NCBI GenBank assembly: GCA_030710605.1
Contig: CP092863.1
Location: 141,740,896 to 141,804,895, forward strand
Reading direction: 5' to 3'
DNA: 64,000 nt
From: Cordylochernes scorpioides
Lineage: Eukaryota > Arthropoda > Arachnida > Pseudoscorpiones > Chernetidae
Position 1 is the first letter of the stretch. Each line of letters opens with the position of its first letter. Positions 52,883-61,792 of this stretch are shown here, piece after piece. Below the pieces are notes generated by a model that worked only from the letters and a program-made list of their open reading frames with translations, had not been told where the DNA came from and did not search any database. The position numbers and the translations under genes were made by a program.

Positions 52883-53165
52883 TAATTGCGCTGTAAATAT
52901 TAAAAATAATGATACAACCTTTCGCAATGAGTTTCTTTTATTATAATATACGCGAGCTTTCGGGCTGGAGCCGCCCTTCTACAGGCAAAAATGAACTATT
53001 TGATTTTTTATGAGAGACAGTTATATACATTTAATTTGTTACAAGTTTTACATATATATATCAGGAAGAACACATTTTTGCCTGTAGAAGGGCGGCTCCA
53101 GCCCGAAATTTCGCGTATATTATAATAAAAGTAACTCATTGCGAAAGGTTGTATCTTTATTTTTT
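52883..53165. repeat. Palindrome 2 with family D ribozyme-like arms
   Basis: Left arm TGATACAACCTTTCGCAATG, ACGCGAGCTTTCGGGCTGGA, GCCGCCCTTCTACAGGCAAA; right arm is its inverse from TTTTTGCCTGTAGAAGGGCG to ATTGCGAAAGGTTGTATC. Arms are about 105 bp with a loop of about 75 bp. Arm sequence differs from palindrome 1 except for the GCCCTTCTACAGG/CTTTCGGGC core. Confidence 0.92.
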
Positions 53166-53234
53166 AATATGTTATAATACCTTGATAAAGGTTGGCGTTA
53201 AGCTAACTGAAATATTGGTAAAATAAATGCTATT

Positions 53235-53935
53235 TTGATCCAATAAATGACGTGGTTATGATATGTCTTTTTTGAATTTTAATAGTTAAGAATGTGAAAA
53301 AAATAGAGAAAAAGTCAGGTGTTGATATTTAAAAAAAAATGCATATCCTGATCGCTCATTTGAGATTTTTAGATGGGAGAGTGCAAACCTATTGCTACTG
53401 GAATGGATTTGAACTATTTCTGCCAAAGAATCCTTTGGAGTATTGAAATTTCATCTCTAGTATCTTTGCGTCTTTCTCATTGAGATGTGAAGAGCGGCTT
53501 TGTCGTCTTACCATCATCATTTTAATTAAATAGTTAAGAATATGTGAAAAAATAATAAAAAAATGAAATAAAAAAAAAGGTCAGGTGTTTGTTATTAAAA
53601 TCAAAAAATATCATATCCTGACCACGTTTACGAGAACTTTTAGATGGAAGAGCGCCATCTAGTGGAACGGAAATCAACTAAATGTTGATTTAACTTGTTC
53701 CCTGATATTTGGCCAACCCATTTTCTTGATAAATGACGTGGTTAAGATATGTCTTTTTTGAATTTTAATAGTTAAGAATGTGAAAAAAATAGAGAAAAAG
53801 TCAGGTGTTGATATTAAAAAAAAATGGGATTAGATGGGAGAGTGCAAACCTATTGCTACTGGAATGGATTTGAACTATTTCTGCCAAAGAATCCTTTGGA
53901 GTATTGAAATTTCATCTCTAGTATCTTTGCGTCTT
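53235..53935. repeat. Tandem duplication around the terminal exon
   Basis: 53240-53515 is repeated at 53735-53975: AAATGACGTGGTTATGATAT, AGAATGTGAAAAAAATAGAG, AGATGGGAGAGTGCAAACCT, ATTGCTACTGGAATGGATTT, AAGAATCCTTTGGAGTATTG. The first copy keeps the last codons of the exon (- strand KTTKPLFTSQ and stop) but nothing upstream. 53525-53720 holds a family A 3' part (AGATGGAAGAGCGCCATCTA, TTGGCCAACCCATTTTCTTG). Confidence 0.88.
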
Positions 53936-53937
53936 TC

Positions 53938-54134
53938 TCATTGCGATGTGAAGAGCGGTTTTGTCGTCTTATCATCAATAGGGACATTGTCATCTTGGAG
54001 AGAAGTCTTGGCTTTGACACGGCGGTGGAATTCTGGAGCCAGTCTCAGGAAAATGTAGTTTACCCCATCCATGGCCTCGAGGTCTTCACAGCAATCTTCA
54101 GTTTGTCTCTTCCCTAATCTACCCATCATCTCCA
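53938..54134 (-). CDS. Terminal coding exon of an unrecognised gene
   Basis: Acceptor CATGACATTTTAG precedes 54134. The frame starts after two bases, reads EMMGRLGKRQTEDCCEDLEA, MDGVNYIFLRLAPEFHRRVK, AKTSLQDDNVPIDDKTTKPL, then FTSQ and a TGA at 53938. Codon composition and the mixed hydrophilic/hydrophobic pattern look like a real protein C-terminus, rich in acidic and basic residues. I do not recognise the family. Upstream exons would be at higher coordinates on the - strand, and I could not find a convincing one before 64 kb. A partial copy of its last codons lies near 53470-53515, which supports duplication of this gene end. Confidence 0.6.
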
Positions 54135-54140
54135 CTAAAA

Positions 54141-54190
54141 TGTCATGTAGAAAATTAGGAAAGATAATAACTTCAGGATGACACGGACAA
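54141..54190 (-). repeat. 42-bp dispersed segment before the exon acceptor
   Basis: - strand: GTGTCATCCTGAAGTTATTA, TCTTTCCTAATTTTCTACAT, GACATTTTAG. Shared with 10871-10912 and with the Helitron-like element at 62340. It supplies the pyrimidines and a CTAAT branch-site-like motif just before the acceptor. Confidence 0.75.
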
Positions 54191-54394
54191 TTTATTTAAA
54201 ACAAACTACTTTTTTAAAAATAAAATACCAGAGAGGCATTGAAGGAAGTTTACAAAATAATCAAAATATAAATATATAACTTAATAATATTTATTATATA
54301 AGAAATGAAATCATTAAAGCACGAAAATGTTTCTTTTATACACAAAACCAAATTCTACTGTCCTTACTGCGATGAAAAATACAAGTATGTTGTA

Positions 54395-54568
54395 TATACA
54401 ATAGAACCTTCCTTTAGCGGACACCTCTCCACAAAAAACAGTTTCATTTTCAAAATTACCTTTTTTACAATTTAGCAACTCTCTGATAAGAGGACACATC
54501 TCCCTAAAGAACACTTTGGCTCTGTAATTAGGCGTCCTTTACAAGGAGGTAGTTCTACTATATATATG
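54395..54568 (-). mobile_element. MITE family P, single copy
   Basis: Reverse copy: ACAATAGAACCTTCCTTTAG, CGGACACCTCTCCACAAAAA, AACTCTCTGATAAGAGGACA, and TACAAGGAGGTAGTTCTACT. Complete with both ends. Confidence 0.88.
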
Positions 54569-54609
54569 CTGTATGAAAATATTGTTTTATTTTAAATTAT
54601 AATTTCATT

Positions 54610-54920
54610 GATCCAAATACTCCGTTGGATCGGCTGCCAGAGGTCATGCTTCCCCTGTAGGGACTCGTTGTTGTTCTTCCCCGCTGGCCGGCTCAAATCT
54701 TTTGTACATTATGTAAATAATCTTTTGTTTTCCTTATTCTACTCGCCTTAAGCCAGGCAGTGCTTTTAATTGAGCTTTAGGATTATATAATAAACATAAT
54801 TTGGTAAAACTACTTTTCAAGATTATAGCCACGACTGCATCACCAATATCATTTAGTACCAAAAAGAACCAGCAAATAACTCCATACCCCATAATCCTCA
54901 AGATGATCAAAAATTCAAGC
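54610..54920 (-). repeat. Dispersed repeat U, copy 2
   Basis: CTGCCAGAGGTCATGCTTCC, CCTGTAGGGACTCGTTGTTG, CCGCTGGCCGGCTCAAATCT, TCGCCTTAAGCCAGGCAGTG. Inverted relative to 22880-23165. Confidence 0.8.
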
Positions 54921-54989
54921 ATCTAATTTATTTTCTTTATTATATAAGATATATATATATATAGTATATTTTGTATATTTAATACTTGT

Positions 54990-55150
54990 ATATTGGGAGG
55001 GCTTGACTCATCAGTGTTGAACCCTCCCAACGGTTTCGCTAATTTAATCTACCAGACCACTTCTTAGAGCTCTAAAACTGTATTGGATGATTCTGTTTAT
55101 ATATTCTTCACTCGCAGTAAAGACAATAGAAGTTTGACTAAAATAAATTC
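54990..55150 (-). repeat. Family S element
   Basis: GGGAGGGCTTGACTCATCAG, TGTTGAACCCTCCCAACGGT, TTCGCTAATTTAATCTACCA, GACCACTTCTTAGAGCTCTA. Confidence 0.85.
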
Positions 55151-55194
55151 TTTGAGTTAAAATAGCAAAATAAAATGGAGATTGAAGAGGAGTA

Positions 55195-55575
55195 TCTTGT
55201 GTGAACTTTATTCGCAAGCTTTCGGACGCATGCATCCTTCTACAAGCTTTACGATGACGCATGCGTCCTTCTACAGGCTTTACGATGACGCATGCGTCCT
55301 TCTACAAGCTTTACGATGACGCATGCGTCTTTCTACAGGCTTTACGATGACGCATGCGTCCTTCTACAGGCTTTACGATGACGCATGCGTCCTTCTACAG
55401 GCTTTACGATGACGCATGCGTCCTTCTACAGGCTTTACGATTACGCATGCGTCCTTCTACAGGCTTAACGATGACGCATGCGTCCTTCTACAGGCTTTAC
55501 GATGACGCATGCGTCCTTCTACAGGCTTTACGATTACGCATGCGTCCGAAAGCTTGCTAATAAAATTCGCACAAG
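55195..55575. repeat. 31-bp tandem array between family D ribozyme-like arms
   Basis: About ten 31-bp units (GCTTTACGATGACGCATGCG, TCCTTCTACAG). The left boundary is GCAAGCTTTCGGACGCATGC and the right boundary is its inverse, GCATGCGTCCGAAAGCTTGC, followed by AATAAAATTCGCACAAGAC; TCTTGTGTGAACTTTATTCGC lies on the left. The array has thus grown inside an inverted Penelope-type terminus. Confidence 0.92.
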
Positions 55576-56005
55576 ACACTCCTCTTCTATCCCCGTTTTA
55601 TTTTACAAGAGAAGTTTGTTTTAAGAATAAAAGAAACATTCATGTTTAAATAATATAATTTCCTATATATAGATGGCGCGCGCGTTATAGCTTTGTATTA
55701 AATGCTTTCTCTATGTTTATAGAGATGTTGTGCACTTACATTAAACTAGTCGTAATGTGTTTATTTTCATGATTTAAGTTGACTTGTGAAGGGACTTTAA
55801 AATTATAAAGATCTTTTACAATGAGTTACTTTTTAAAATTAGAAATACTATATTTCTTTTCAAGCAAAAATAACTCTTCCACTGGGCATAAGTAAAAACA
55901 ACATACATTTCTAATTTGAACAATTCAAATTATAAATGATTTTTATTTAAACTACTCAAAAGGGTATTTTTGTTCGAAATTTAGCATTTCTAAATTTGAA
56001 AAAGA
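55576..56005. other. AT-rich, no gene recognised
   Basis: No frame or RNA motif. 55615-55740 includes GATGGCGCGCGCGTTATAGC and GAGATGTTGTGCACTTACAT of unknown origin. Confidence 0.4.
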
Positions 56006-56007
56006 TA

Positions 56008-56125
56008 CACTAATGGACAAAATTTAAGAAAGTTGTACCATTTAACATGTATATCGGGATTCAGACAATAACTCTGAAATATATTACAGTGATCTTTGTT
56101 GAAGACACACGAGATAACTGTGATC
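56008..56125. mobile_element. MITE family M, left part
   Basis: ACACTAATGGACAAAATTTA, TTAACATGTATATCGGGATT, AGACACACGAGATAACTGTG; the right half is missing. Confidence 0.85.
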
Positions 56126-56385
56126 TTTTTATAGAATAATAAATATTTTATTGAAATATAGTAGCTGTGTGATTATAATGTTGTACATATTTTAATTATT
56201 TGTTACCACAGAGTGTGTGTAAGCTCACAGGTAAATAGGCGCTGAAAAACAAGAAGAAAGAGTTCCTTTGTTTCAATATAAGTTTCCCTTTTATATTATA
56301 TCTCTCTCTTGTAAATCAATAAATATAATGTTTAATTAATAATTATTGGAATCAATTTCATTAATAATACTAAGCAAAGACAACA
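56126..56385. other. AT-rich, nothing recognised
   Basis: No open frame or repeat assignment. Confidence 0.4.
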
Positions 56386-56453
56386 TATAAGGCACAATTT
56401 GGATTATAGAATATAAAAACAAGGTAATAAGACCAAATCCAAATAAATAAATA

Positions 56454-56495
56454 GTGTGTAACGTTTCGGTAACAGCGTTGTTACCATCTTCAGAC
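56454..56495 (-). ncRNA. Minimal type I hammerhead ribozyme (family C, left arm)
   Basis: - strand: GT - CTGAAGA - TGGTAACAACGCTGTTACC - GAAA - CGTT - ACACAC. Helix II pairs GGTAAC/GTTACC perfectly. H17 is T. Confidence 0.85.
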
Positions 56496-56604
56496 AAAAG
56501 TGCTGAATGAGGAAAAATATCACAGCATATATTTTAAATAGTTACACTTGATAACAGTAACTATTTAAAACATGCTGTGGTAAAATTTCTCATTCAGTAC
56601 TTTT

Positions 56605-56647
56605 GTCTGAAGATGGTAACAACGCTGTTACCGAAACGTCACACACT
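56605..56647 (+). ncRNA. Minimal type I hammerhead ribozyme (family C, right arm)
   Basis: GT - CTGAAGA - TGGTAACAACGCTGTTACC - GAAA - CGTC - ACACAC. Predicted cleavage is between 56640 and 56641. Helix I is weak as a monomer (GT/AC), as in other Penelope hammerheads, which may work as dimers. Confidence 0.87.
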
Positions 56648-56700
56648 ATTTATTTATTTATTTGGATTTGGTCTTATCACCTTGTGTTTAGTAGCTATGT

Positions 56701-57038
56701 AAAATGCTATATAAAATAGCTATGTAAAAAATTAAAGCGGTGGAAAACCCGAGTTGCTTTTGTTGACATGAGAAACAAACACCTCAATACATCTTTTACT
56801 AAATTGTCCTGTTTTTCAAGACTACAGAATAGAAAATAATTTAATAGTAACATCCAAGTATTTTTATTTCCAGTAAAGAAATGTATATTCAATTCAATAC
56901 CTTTTGTAGATATATTTTAAATTATATAGCAACAAATATCTTTTAAGAAACTGATAATTTATATTATGCTGATTGTACATATTGCCAGACACTTCTTTCT
57001 TTTGTACACAGTTCTTTTTTTCTCGTTTTTTTTTCTCT
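56701..57038. other. AT-rich, no gene
   Basis: Nothing recognised; the small frame on the - strand has no domain. Confidence 0.4.
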
Positions 57039-57039
57039 C

Positions 57040-57190
57040 TTTCTCATTGTTAACATCATATGACTGTTCTATTCACAGCCTGAAATTATTGTATATATAT
57101 GTATAGACAAATGTAAAGGTATACATATATAACAGCGCAAGTGTCCCTAGGGGGACATAGCGCTTTAAATTGAAATAAAAAATCTAAAAT
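57040..57190. repeat. Dispersed element split at 28225-28620
   Basis: CATTGTTAACATCATATGAC, TGTTCTATTCACAGCCTGAA, AACAGCGCAAGTGTCCCTAG, GGGGACATAGCGCTTTAAAT. Inverted relative to the two pieces near 28.2-28.6 kb. Confidence 0.75.
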
Positions 57191-57580
57191 ACCTTTAAAA
57201 TGGTACTGAAGAAGAGAGTTTCGAGTGGAAAGAATTGATTGAATCTATTCCTAGTGTCAATAAACCACGCGTTCATTAACCCAGGAACACGTAAGAAAAA
57301 TTCAGTTCCAAATTGTCACCCAGAAGGCACTAACCTAAATTGTTCGATGTCAACGCCCCCTGGTGCTGTCGGGTTACATTAGACTACATTTCATATTTTA
57401 ATACGAAATTACAAACTTAATTTGCCATTACCCATTACTCTCACGTATCGATTGAATAAAATAAGAAATTTACATTTAGATTGGTTGATAAAGTTTATTC
57501 GAGACAATATTTACATTTTATATAAAAAAAATGATTAAAAATAATTGAAATAGAAAACAAAGCTATTCTGGTCTCTAGTT
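57191..57580. other. No gene recognised
   Basis: 57290-57380 (CCAGGAACACGTAAGAAAAA, GCCCCCTGGTGCTGTCGGGT) has a GCCCCCTGG motif reminiscent of other truncated retroelements here but matches none. Confidence 0.35.
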
Positions 57581-57690
57581 GGGCGTTCTGGGTTTTCTAA
57601 AACTAGTGTCGTTATTTGTCACCGACCAGAGTCTGCACTAGATTACAGAAACGGTTATAATTATGGCGTATATTTTTGGTGTTTATTTAA
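57580..57690 (+). repeat. Family B element lacking its 5' half
   Basis: It starts TCTGGTCTCTAGTTGGGCGT, close to the family B cleavage site (GGTC before TCTAGG), then AACTAGTGTCGTTATTTGTC, ACCGACCAGAGTCTGC. Confidence 0.65.
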
Positions 57691-57694
57691 AAGA

Positions 57695-58030
57695 AATACA
57701 CACATGAACAAAACTTAAGGGAGTGGGAAGTCTTTGATGTCGCCGGTCGTCTTTTTTTTTTAAGGAGACAGAGACAATTTTGTTCAAACTTGGTTATCTC
57801 GTATGTTTCTTCAATAAAGGTCACTGTAATATCTTTCAGAGTTATTGTCTGAATCACGATATACATGTTAAAAGGTATAACTTCCTTAAGTTTTGTCCAT
57901 GAGTGTATACAGACTTGGTTATCTCGTATGTCTTCAATAAAGGTCACTGTAATATCTTTCAGAGTTATTGTCTGAATCCCGATATACATGGTAAAAGGTA
58001 CAACTTCCTTAAGTTTTGTCCATGAGTTCA
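57695..58030. mobile_element. MITE family M, two units
   Basis: CACACATGAACAAAACTTAA, GTCGCCGGTCGTC, unit 1 to GTTTTGTCCATGAGTGTATA (57905), unit 2 to the right end GTTTTGTCCATGAG at 58028. Confidence 0.9.
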
Positions 58031-58139
58031 TATCTGGAAATTCATAGATGTCACTTTCCTAAAAAGATATATTTATAGACCAAGATCCTATAACACTGAA
58101 CGCCAACTAAACAGATTGTCCAAGCTCATTAGTACAGCT

Positions 58140-58345
58140 TTTATAGATACCAAACGCTTTTATAGATGGAAATTTTATAACTAAACACCTCTTTGGAACC
58201 GAATGTTAATATTTCATTTGATTACTTGTGGGTCTCATCGAATAAAGTCCACCCTTGGACTAACGAGGGCCATTAAACCCGAAACCGAGGTCTCAATGTT
58301 GACGCTTATCAGTTTGACAAAGTAATTTTGTTAGATTGAATACAA
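58140..58345 (+). mobile_element. Family B element, diverged
   Basis: Lead CACCTCTTTGGAACCGAATG and GTGGGTCTCATCGAATAAAG. Ribozyme region 58247-58313: AGTCCACCCTTGGA - CTAACGA - GGGCCATTAAACCC - GAAA - CCGAGG - TC - TCAATGTTGAC. The first core box is mutated (CTAACGA), so it is probably dead. Confidence 0.75.
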
Positions 58346-58439
58346 TTTGTTAAAACATTATTCGTTGGCCAATCATTCACTCGAGGGGAAAACCGGGTCA
58401 TAATACATAAATGTAATTATAAAAACAAAGGTTAACCTT

Positions 58440-58705
58440 TCCAGGCAAAATAGACGCTACAACAAAGCGGTATTTATTTTAGGCCATAGATTTGATTTAG
58501 ACATTCTACCAGCTGAACACATCTTTGGCGGATTGTGAAGATTTAATATTGACGAAGGCAATTAGCCCGAAACCATGGTTTCCAGATGGACGCTTCTCAG
58601 TTTGCCAAAAGTGGTGTTGTGGCTTGGTCACCGACCTGAGTGAGCTAGTTTGCGTCTCAGTTTCAGAGTATATTTTGACGGGAGAGTTGACCTTTATTTC
58701 TATAT
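58440..58705 (+). mobile_element. Family B element, diverged
   Basis: Ribozyme region 58540-58592: TTGACGA - AGGCAATTAGCCC - GAAA - CCATGG - TT - TCCAGATGGAC. The first core base is T instead of C. Body: TTTGCCAAAAGTGGTGTTGT, GGTCACCGACCTGAGTGAGC. Confidence 0.75.
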
Positions 58706-58925
58706 ACAAACACTTTTAATCGCGTCCTGAGTGATTTTCTTAACAGAATCAGTTTACCAGGAAGTTCCATGCTGAGGTCGAGTTTAGAAAGCTGCATAGA
58801 TATAGAATTTTAAAAATAGAGCAAGCCATAAAAATATATCTTTAATTAAAAAGGCATTATTGGGGATCAAAATATAATTTAGGTTATCAATATTTTAGTT
58901 AGCTGAACGCCAACCTTTTTCAAGG

Positions 58926-59463
58926 TACAATAGAACTACCTCCCTGTAAAGGACAACACCTAGTTACAGAACCAAAGTGTCTTTTAGGGAGAGATGTCCT
59001 CTTACCAGAGAGTTGCTACAGTAGAACTACCTCTCTGTAAAGGACAACACCTAATTGCAGAGCCAAAGTGTCCTTTAGGGAGAGGTGTCCTCTTACCAGA
59101 GAGTTGCTATAGTAGAACTACCTCTCTGTAAAGGACACAACTAGTTACAGAACCAAAGTGTCCTTTAGGGAGAGATGTCCTTTTACCGGAGAGTTGCTAC
59201 AGTAGAACTACCTCTCTGTAAAGGACAACACCTAGTTACAGAACCAAAGTGTCTTTTAGGAAGAGGTGACCTCTTACCAGAGAGTTGCTACAGTAGAACT
59301 ACCTCCCTGTAAAGGACAACACCTAGTTACAGAGCCAAAGTGTCCTTTAGAGAGAGGTGTTTACTTACCAGAGAGTTTCTAAATAGTAAAAATGGTAATT
59401 TTGCAAATGAAAACTGTCCTTTGTGGAGAGGTGTCCGTTAAAGGATGGTTCTATTGTATTACT
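58926..59463. mobile_element. Family P MITE with a 91-bp array, about 5 units
   Basis: Units: ATAGAACTACCTCCCTGTAA, AGGACAACACCTAGTTACAG, CTTTTAGGGAGAGATGTCCT. Both ends of the MITE are present: left ACAATAGAACTACC and right GTCCGTTAAAGGATGGTTCT, ATTGTA. Same arrangement as 42391-43365. Confidence 0.92.
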
Positions 59464-60245
59464 TGGAAAAGGTTGGTGTATACACAGCTAACTGAAATAT
59501 TGGTAACATAAATTATTATTCGATCCAATATATGTCTTTTTAAAGATATAGAATTGAAGTAAGACAGCCGTTTTCATATAAAGGAGATGGAAGCAAGACA
59601 CTGAATACACTCTCACATTAATTACTTTGTGCAAAAAAAAAGTTTCTTTTTATGCTAAAAATCACAGATAATAACAATTGATACCATTTTAAATGTTTCC
59701 ATTTTAATAAAAAACTATTTCCAACAAATAAAACTTTTTTATATATAAATAATAACATACTTAAAAAAGTTAATTACGATCAAAAACTAAAATATTTTAT
59801 TCATAGAAGTAATTTTTCCCGCGACTGGTAGTCTCAAATTTCTTTAGAAAAACTTAAACATAAATTCTTCATATTAATAATTCCTATAATTTCAAAAGAA
59901 AAGGTTGATTAAATTTATATATATTTGTATTAATATAAAAAATGAATATATTGAAATAGAAAATTGAAATTTTATTTCTAAAAATTCTCTAATAAAAACG
60001 ATTACAATTTATATTATTAATTTTTTCGTAGAGTTGTATATATAAATAAAAGGTTTTGACTATAAAAGATATTCAGAAACAATATATTTTAGCATGTCAG
60101 TTTTACCTCCGCAGGATAAAATGCGTAGGAAGTTTGAAATTTGACTTTATGCTAAACATAGTTTAATTCTTTTCTAGGAAACTTCCGCAAAATCATAAAA
60201 TATTCATGTTTTTTATTTTTTAAATTTGTAACTATAATATGTGTT
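59464..60245. other. AT-rich stretch, no gene seen
   Basis: No frame longer than chance, no repeat recognised. Confidence 0.5.
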
Positions 60246-60248
60246 TAT

Positions 60249-60462
60249 ATGTACATTCATGTACAAAATTTAACTAATTTGTATTTTTTAGCATGTATAT
60301 AACGGAATTCAGACAATAACTCTGAAAGATATTACAGTGCCCTTTATTGAAGACATACGAAATAACCAAGTGTGAAAAAAATTGCCACTGTTTCCTAAAA
60401 AAAAACGACCGACGATATCAAAGACTTTCCACTTCCTTAATTTTTGTCCATCAGTGTATATT
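60249..60462. mobile_element. MITE family M
   Basis: Left end decayed (ACATTCATGTACAAAATTTA); reversed unit; ACGACCGACGATATC; right end TTAATTTTTGTCCATCAGTG. Confidence 0.85.
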
Positions 60463-60660
60463 TGTATACAGTGATAGGTGTCCAATTTATTCGCTCGCTG
60501 ATTGGTTCTCTACATATGGTGACCTCAATCAGCCAATAAACGTTTTGTTCGTTAGCCAATTAGCACGCGGTATTTTTTTTAGCTCATTGGTAGTTTCGAG
60601 CAACAAAGATCTATAAGGAGATAGGTCCTGTGAAGCATTTTACATATCGGACTTAACATT
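60463..60660. promoter_or_regulatory. Cluster of CCAAT/ATTGG boxes, possible promoter
   Basis: Four CCAAT-type boxes lie within about 90 bp: GATTGGTT (60500), AGCCAATA (60533), AGCCAATT (60555) and CATTGG (60586). They alternate in orientation in a locally less AT-rich patch. No coding exon follows that I can identify. Chance occurrence or a repeat is possible. Confidence 0.25.
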
Positions 60661-60669
60661 TGACGTAGA

Positions 60670-60905
60670 AAAGAAACTTTTTATAAGATATAAAATCATT
60701 GAGAATGAAATTTTTCTTTCCAAATAACACAAACACCTTACTGTCCTTACAGCGATTAAAAATATTGGTAGGGTTTGGCTCTTCAGTAATGAACCCTCCC
60801 AGCGGTTTCGCCAATTTTTAATCTACCAGACCGCTTCTTTAGAGTTCTAATACTGCATTGAGCGATTCTGCTTATATATGCTACACTGAAGGGTGGAAGC
60901 ATGGT
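60670..60905 (-). repeat. Family S element
   Basis: AACACCTTACTGTCCTTACA, GTTTGGCTCTTCAGTAATGA, ACCCTCCCAGCGGTTTCGCC, ATCTACCAGACCGCTTCTTT, TACACTGAAGGGTGGAAGC. Confidence 0.85.
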
Positions 60906-60968
60906 TATGGTAATAAAAAAATTACAGACATAAGCGCTTTCATTTAGAACAGTAGAATTATATATAAA

Positions 60969-61792
60969 TACACTCCTGGACAAAACTTAAGAAAGTGGTG
61001 CGTATTTGATGTCGTCGGTCGCCTGCCTTTTTGAAGGAGACAGAGGCTGTTCACACTTGGTTTTCTCGTGTGTCTTCAATAAAGGTCACTGTAATATCTT
61101 TCAGAATTATTGTCTCAATCCCGATATACATGCTAAGAGGTACAACTTCCTTAAGTTTTGTCTCCATGAGTGTATACACACTTGGTTATCTATTGTGTCT
61201 TCAATAAAGGTCACTGTAATATATTTCAGAGTTATTATCTCAATCCCGATATACATGCTGAAAGGTACAACTTTCTTAAGTTTTGTCTATGAGTGTATAC
61301 ACACTTGGTTATCTAGTATGTTTTCAATGAAGGTCGCTGTAATATCTTTCAGAGTTATTGTCTCAATCCTGATATACATGCTGAAAGGTACAACTTTCTT
61401 AAGTTTTGTCCATGAGTGTATACACACTTGGTTATCTAGTATGTTTTCAATAAAGGTCACTGTAATATCTTTCAGAGTTATTGTTTCAATCCAGATATAC
61501 ATGCTGAAAGGTACAACTTTCTTAAGTTTTGTCTATGAGTGTATACACACTTGGTTATCTAGTATGTCTTCAATAAAGGTCACTGTAATATATTTCAGAG
61601 TTATTGTCTCAATCCCGATATACATGGTAAGAGGTACAACTTCCTTAAGTTTTGCCTCCATGAGTGTATACACACTTGGTTATCTAGTATGTTTTCAATA
61701 AAGGTCACTGTAATATATTTCAGAGTTATTGTCTCAATCCCGATATACATGCTGAAAGGTACAACTTTCTTAAGTTTTGTCTATGAGTATAA
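60969..61792. mobile_element. Family M MITE with a six-unit array
   Basis: CACTCCTGGACAAAACTTAA, GTCGTCGGTCGCC, then six units of about 119 bp, each ending in a copy of the right terminus (TTAAGTTTTGTCTATGAGTG). The terminus is thus part of the repeated unit here. Confidence 0.92.

Larger units (their letters stand above)
56390..56700. repeat. Inverted pair of Penelope-type termini with hammerheads (family C)
   Basis: Left arm 56400-56545 and right arm 56550-56690 are inverted copies: AAGGTAATAAGACCAAATCC, AATAGTGTGTAACGTTTCGG, TTACCATCTTCAGACAAAAG, CTGAATGAGGAAAAATATC. Each arm carries one minimal hammerhead reading outwards. Confidence 0.9.
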
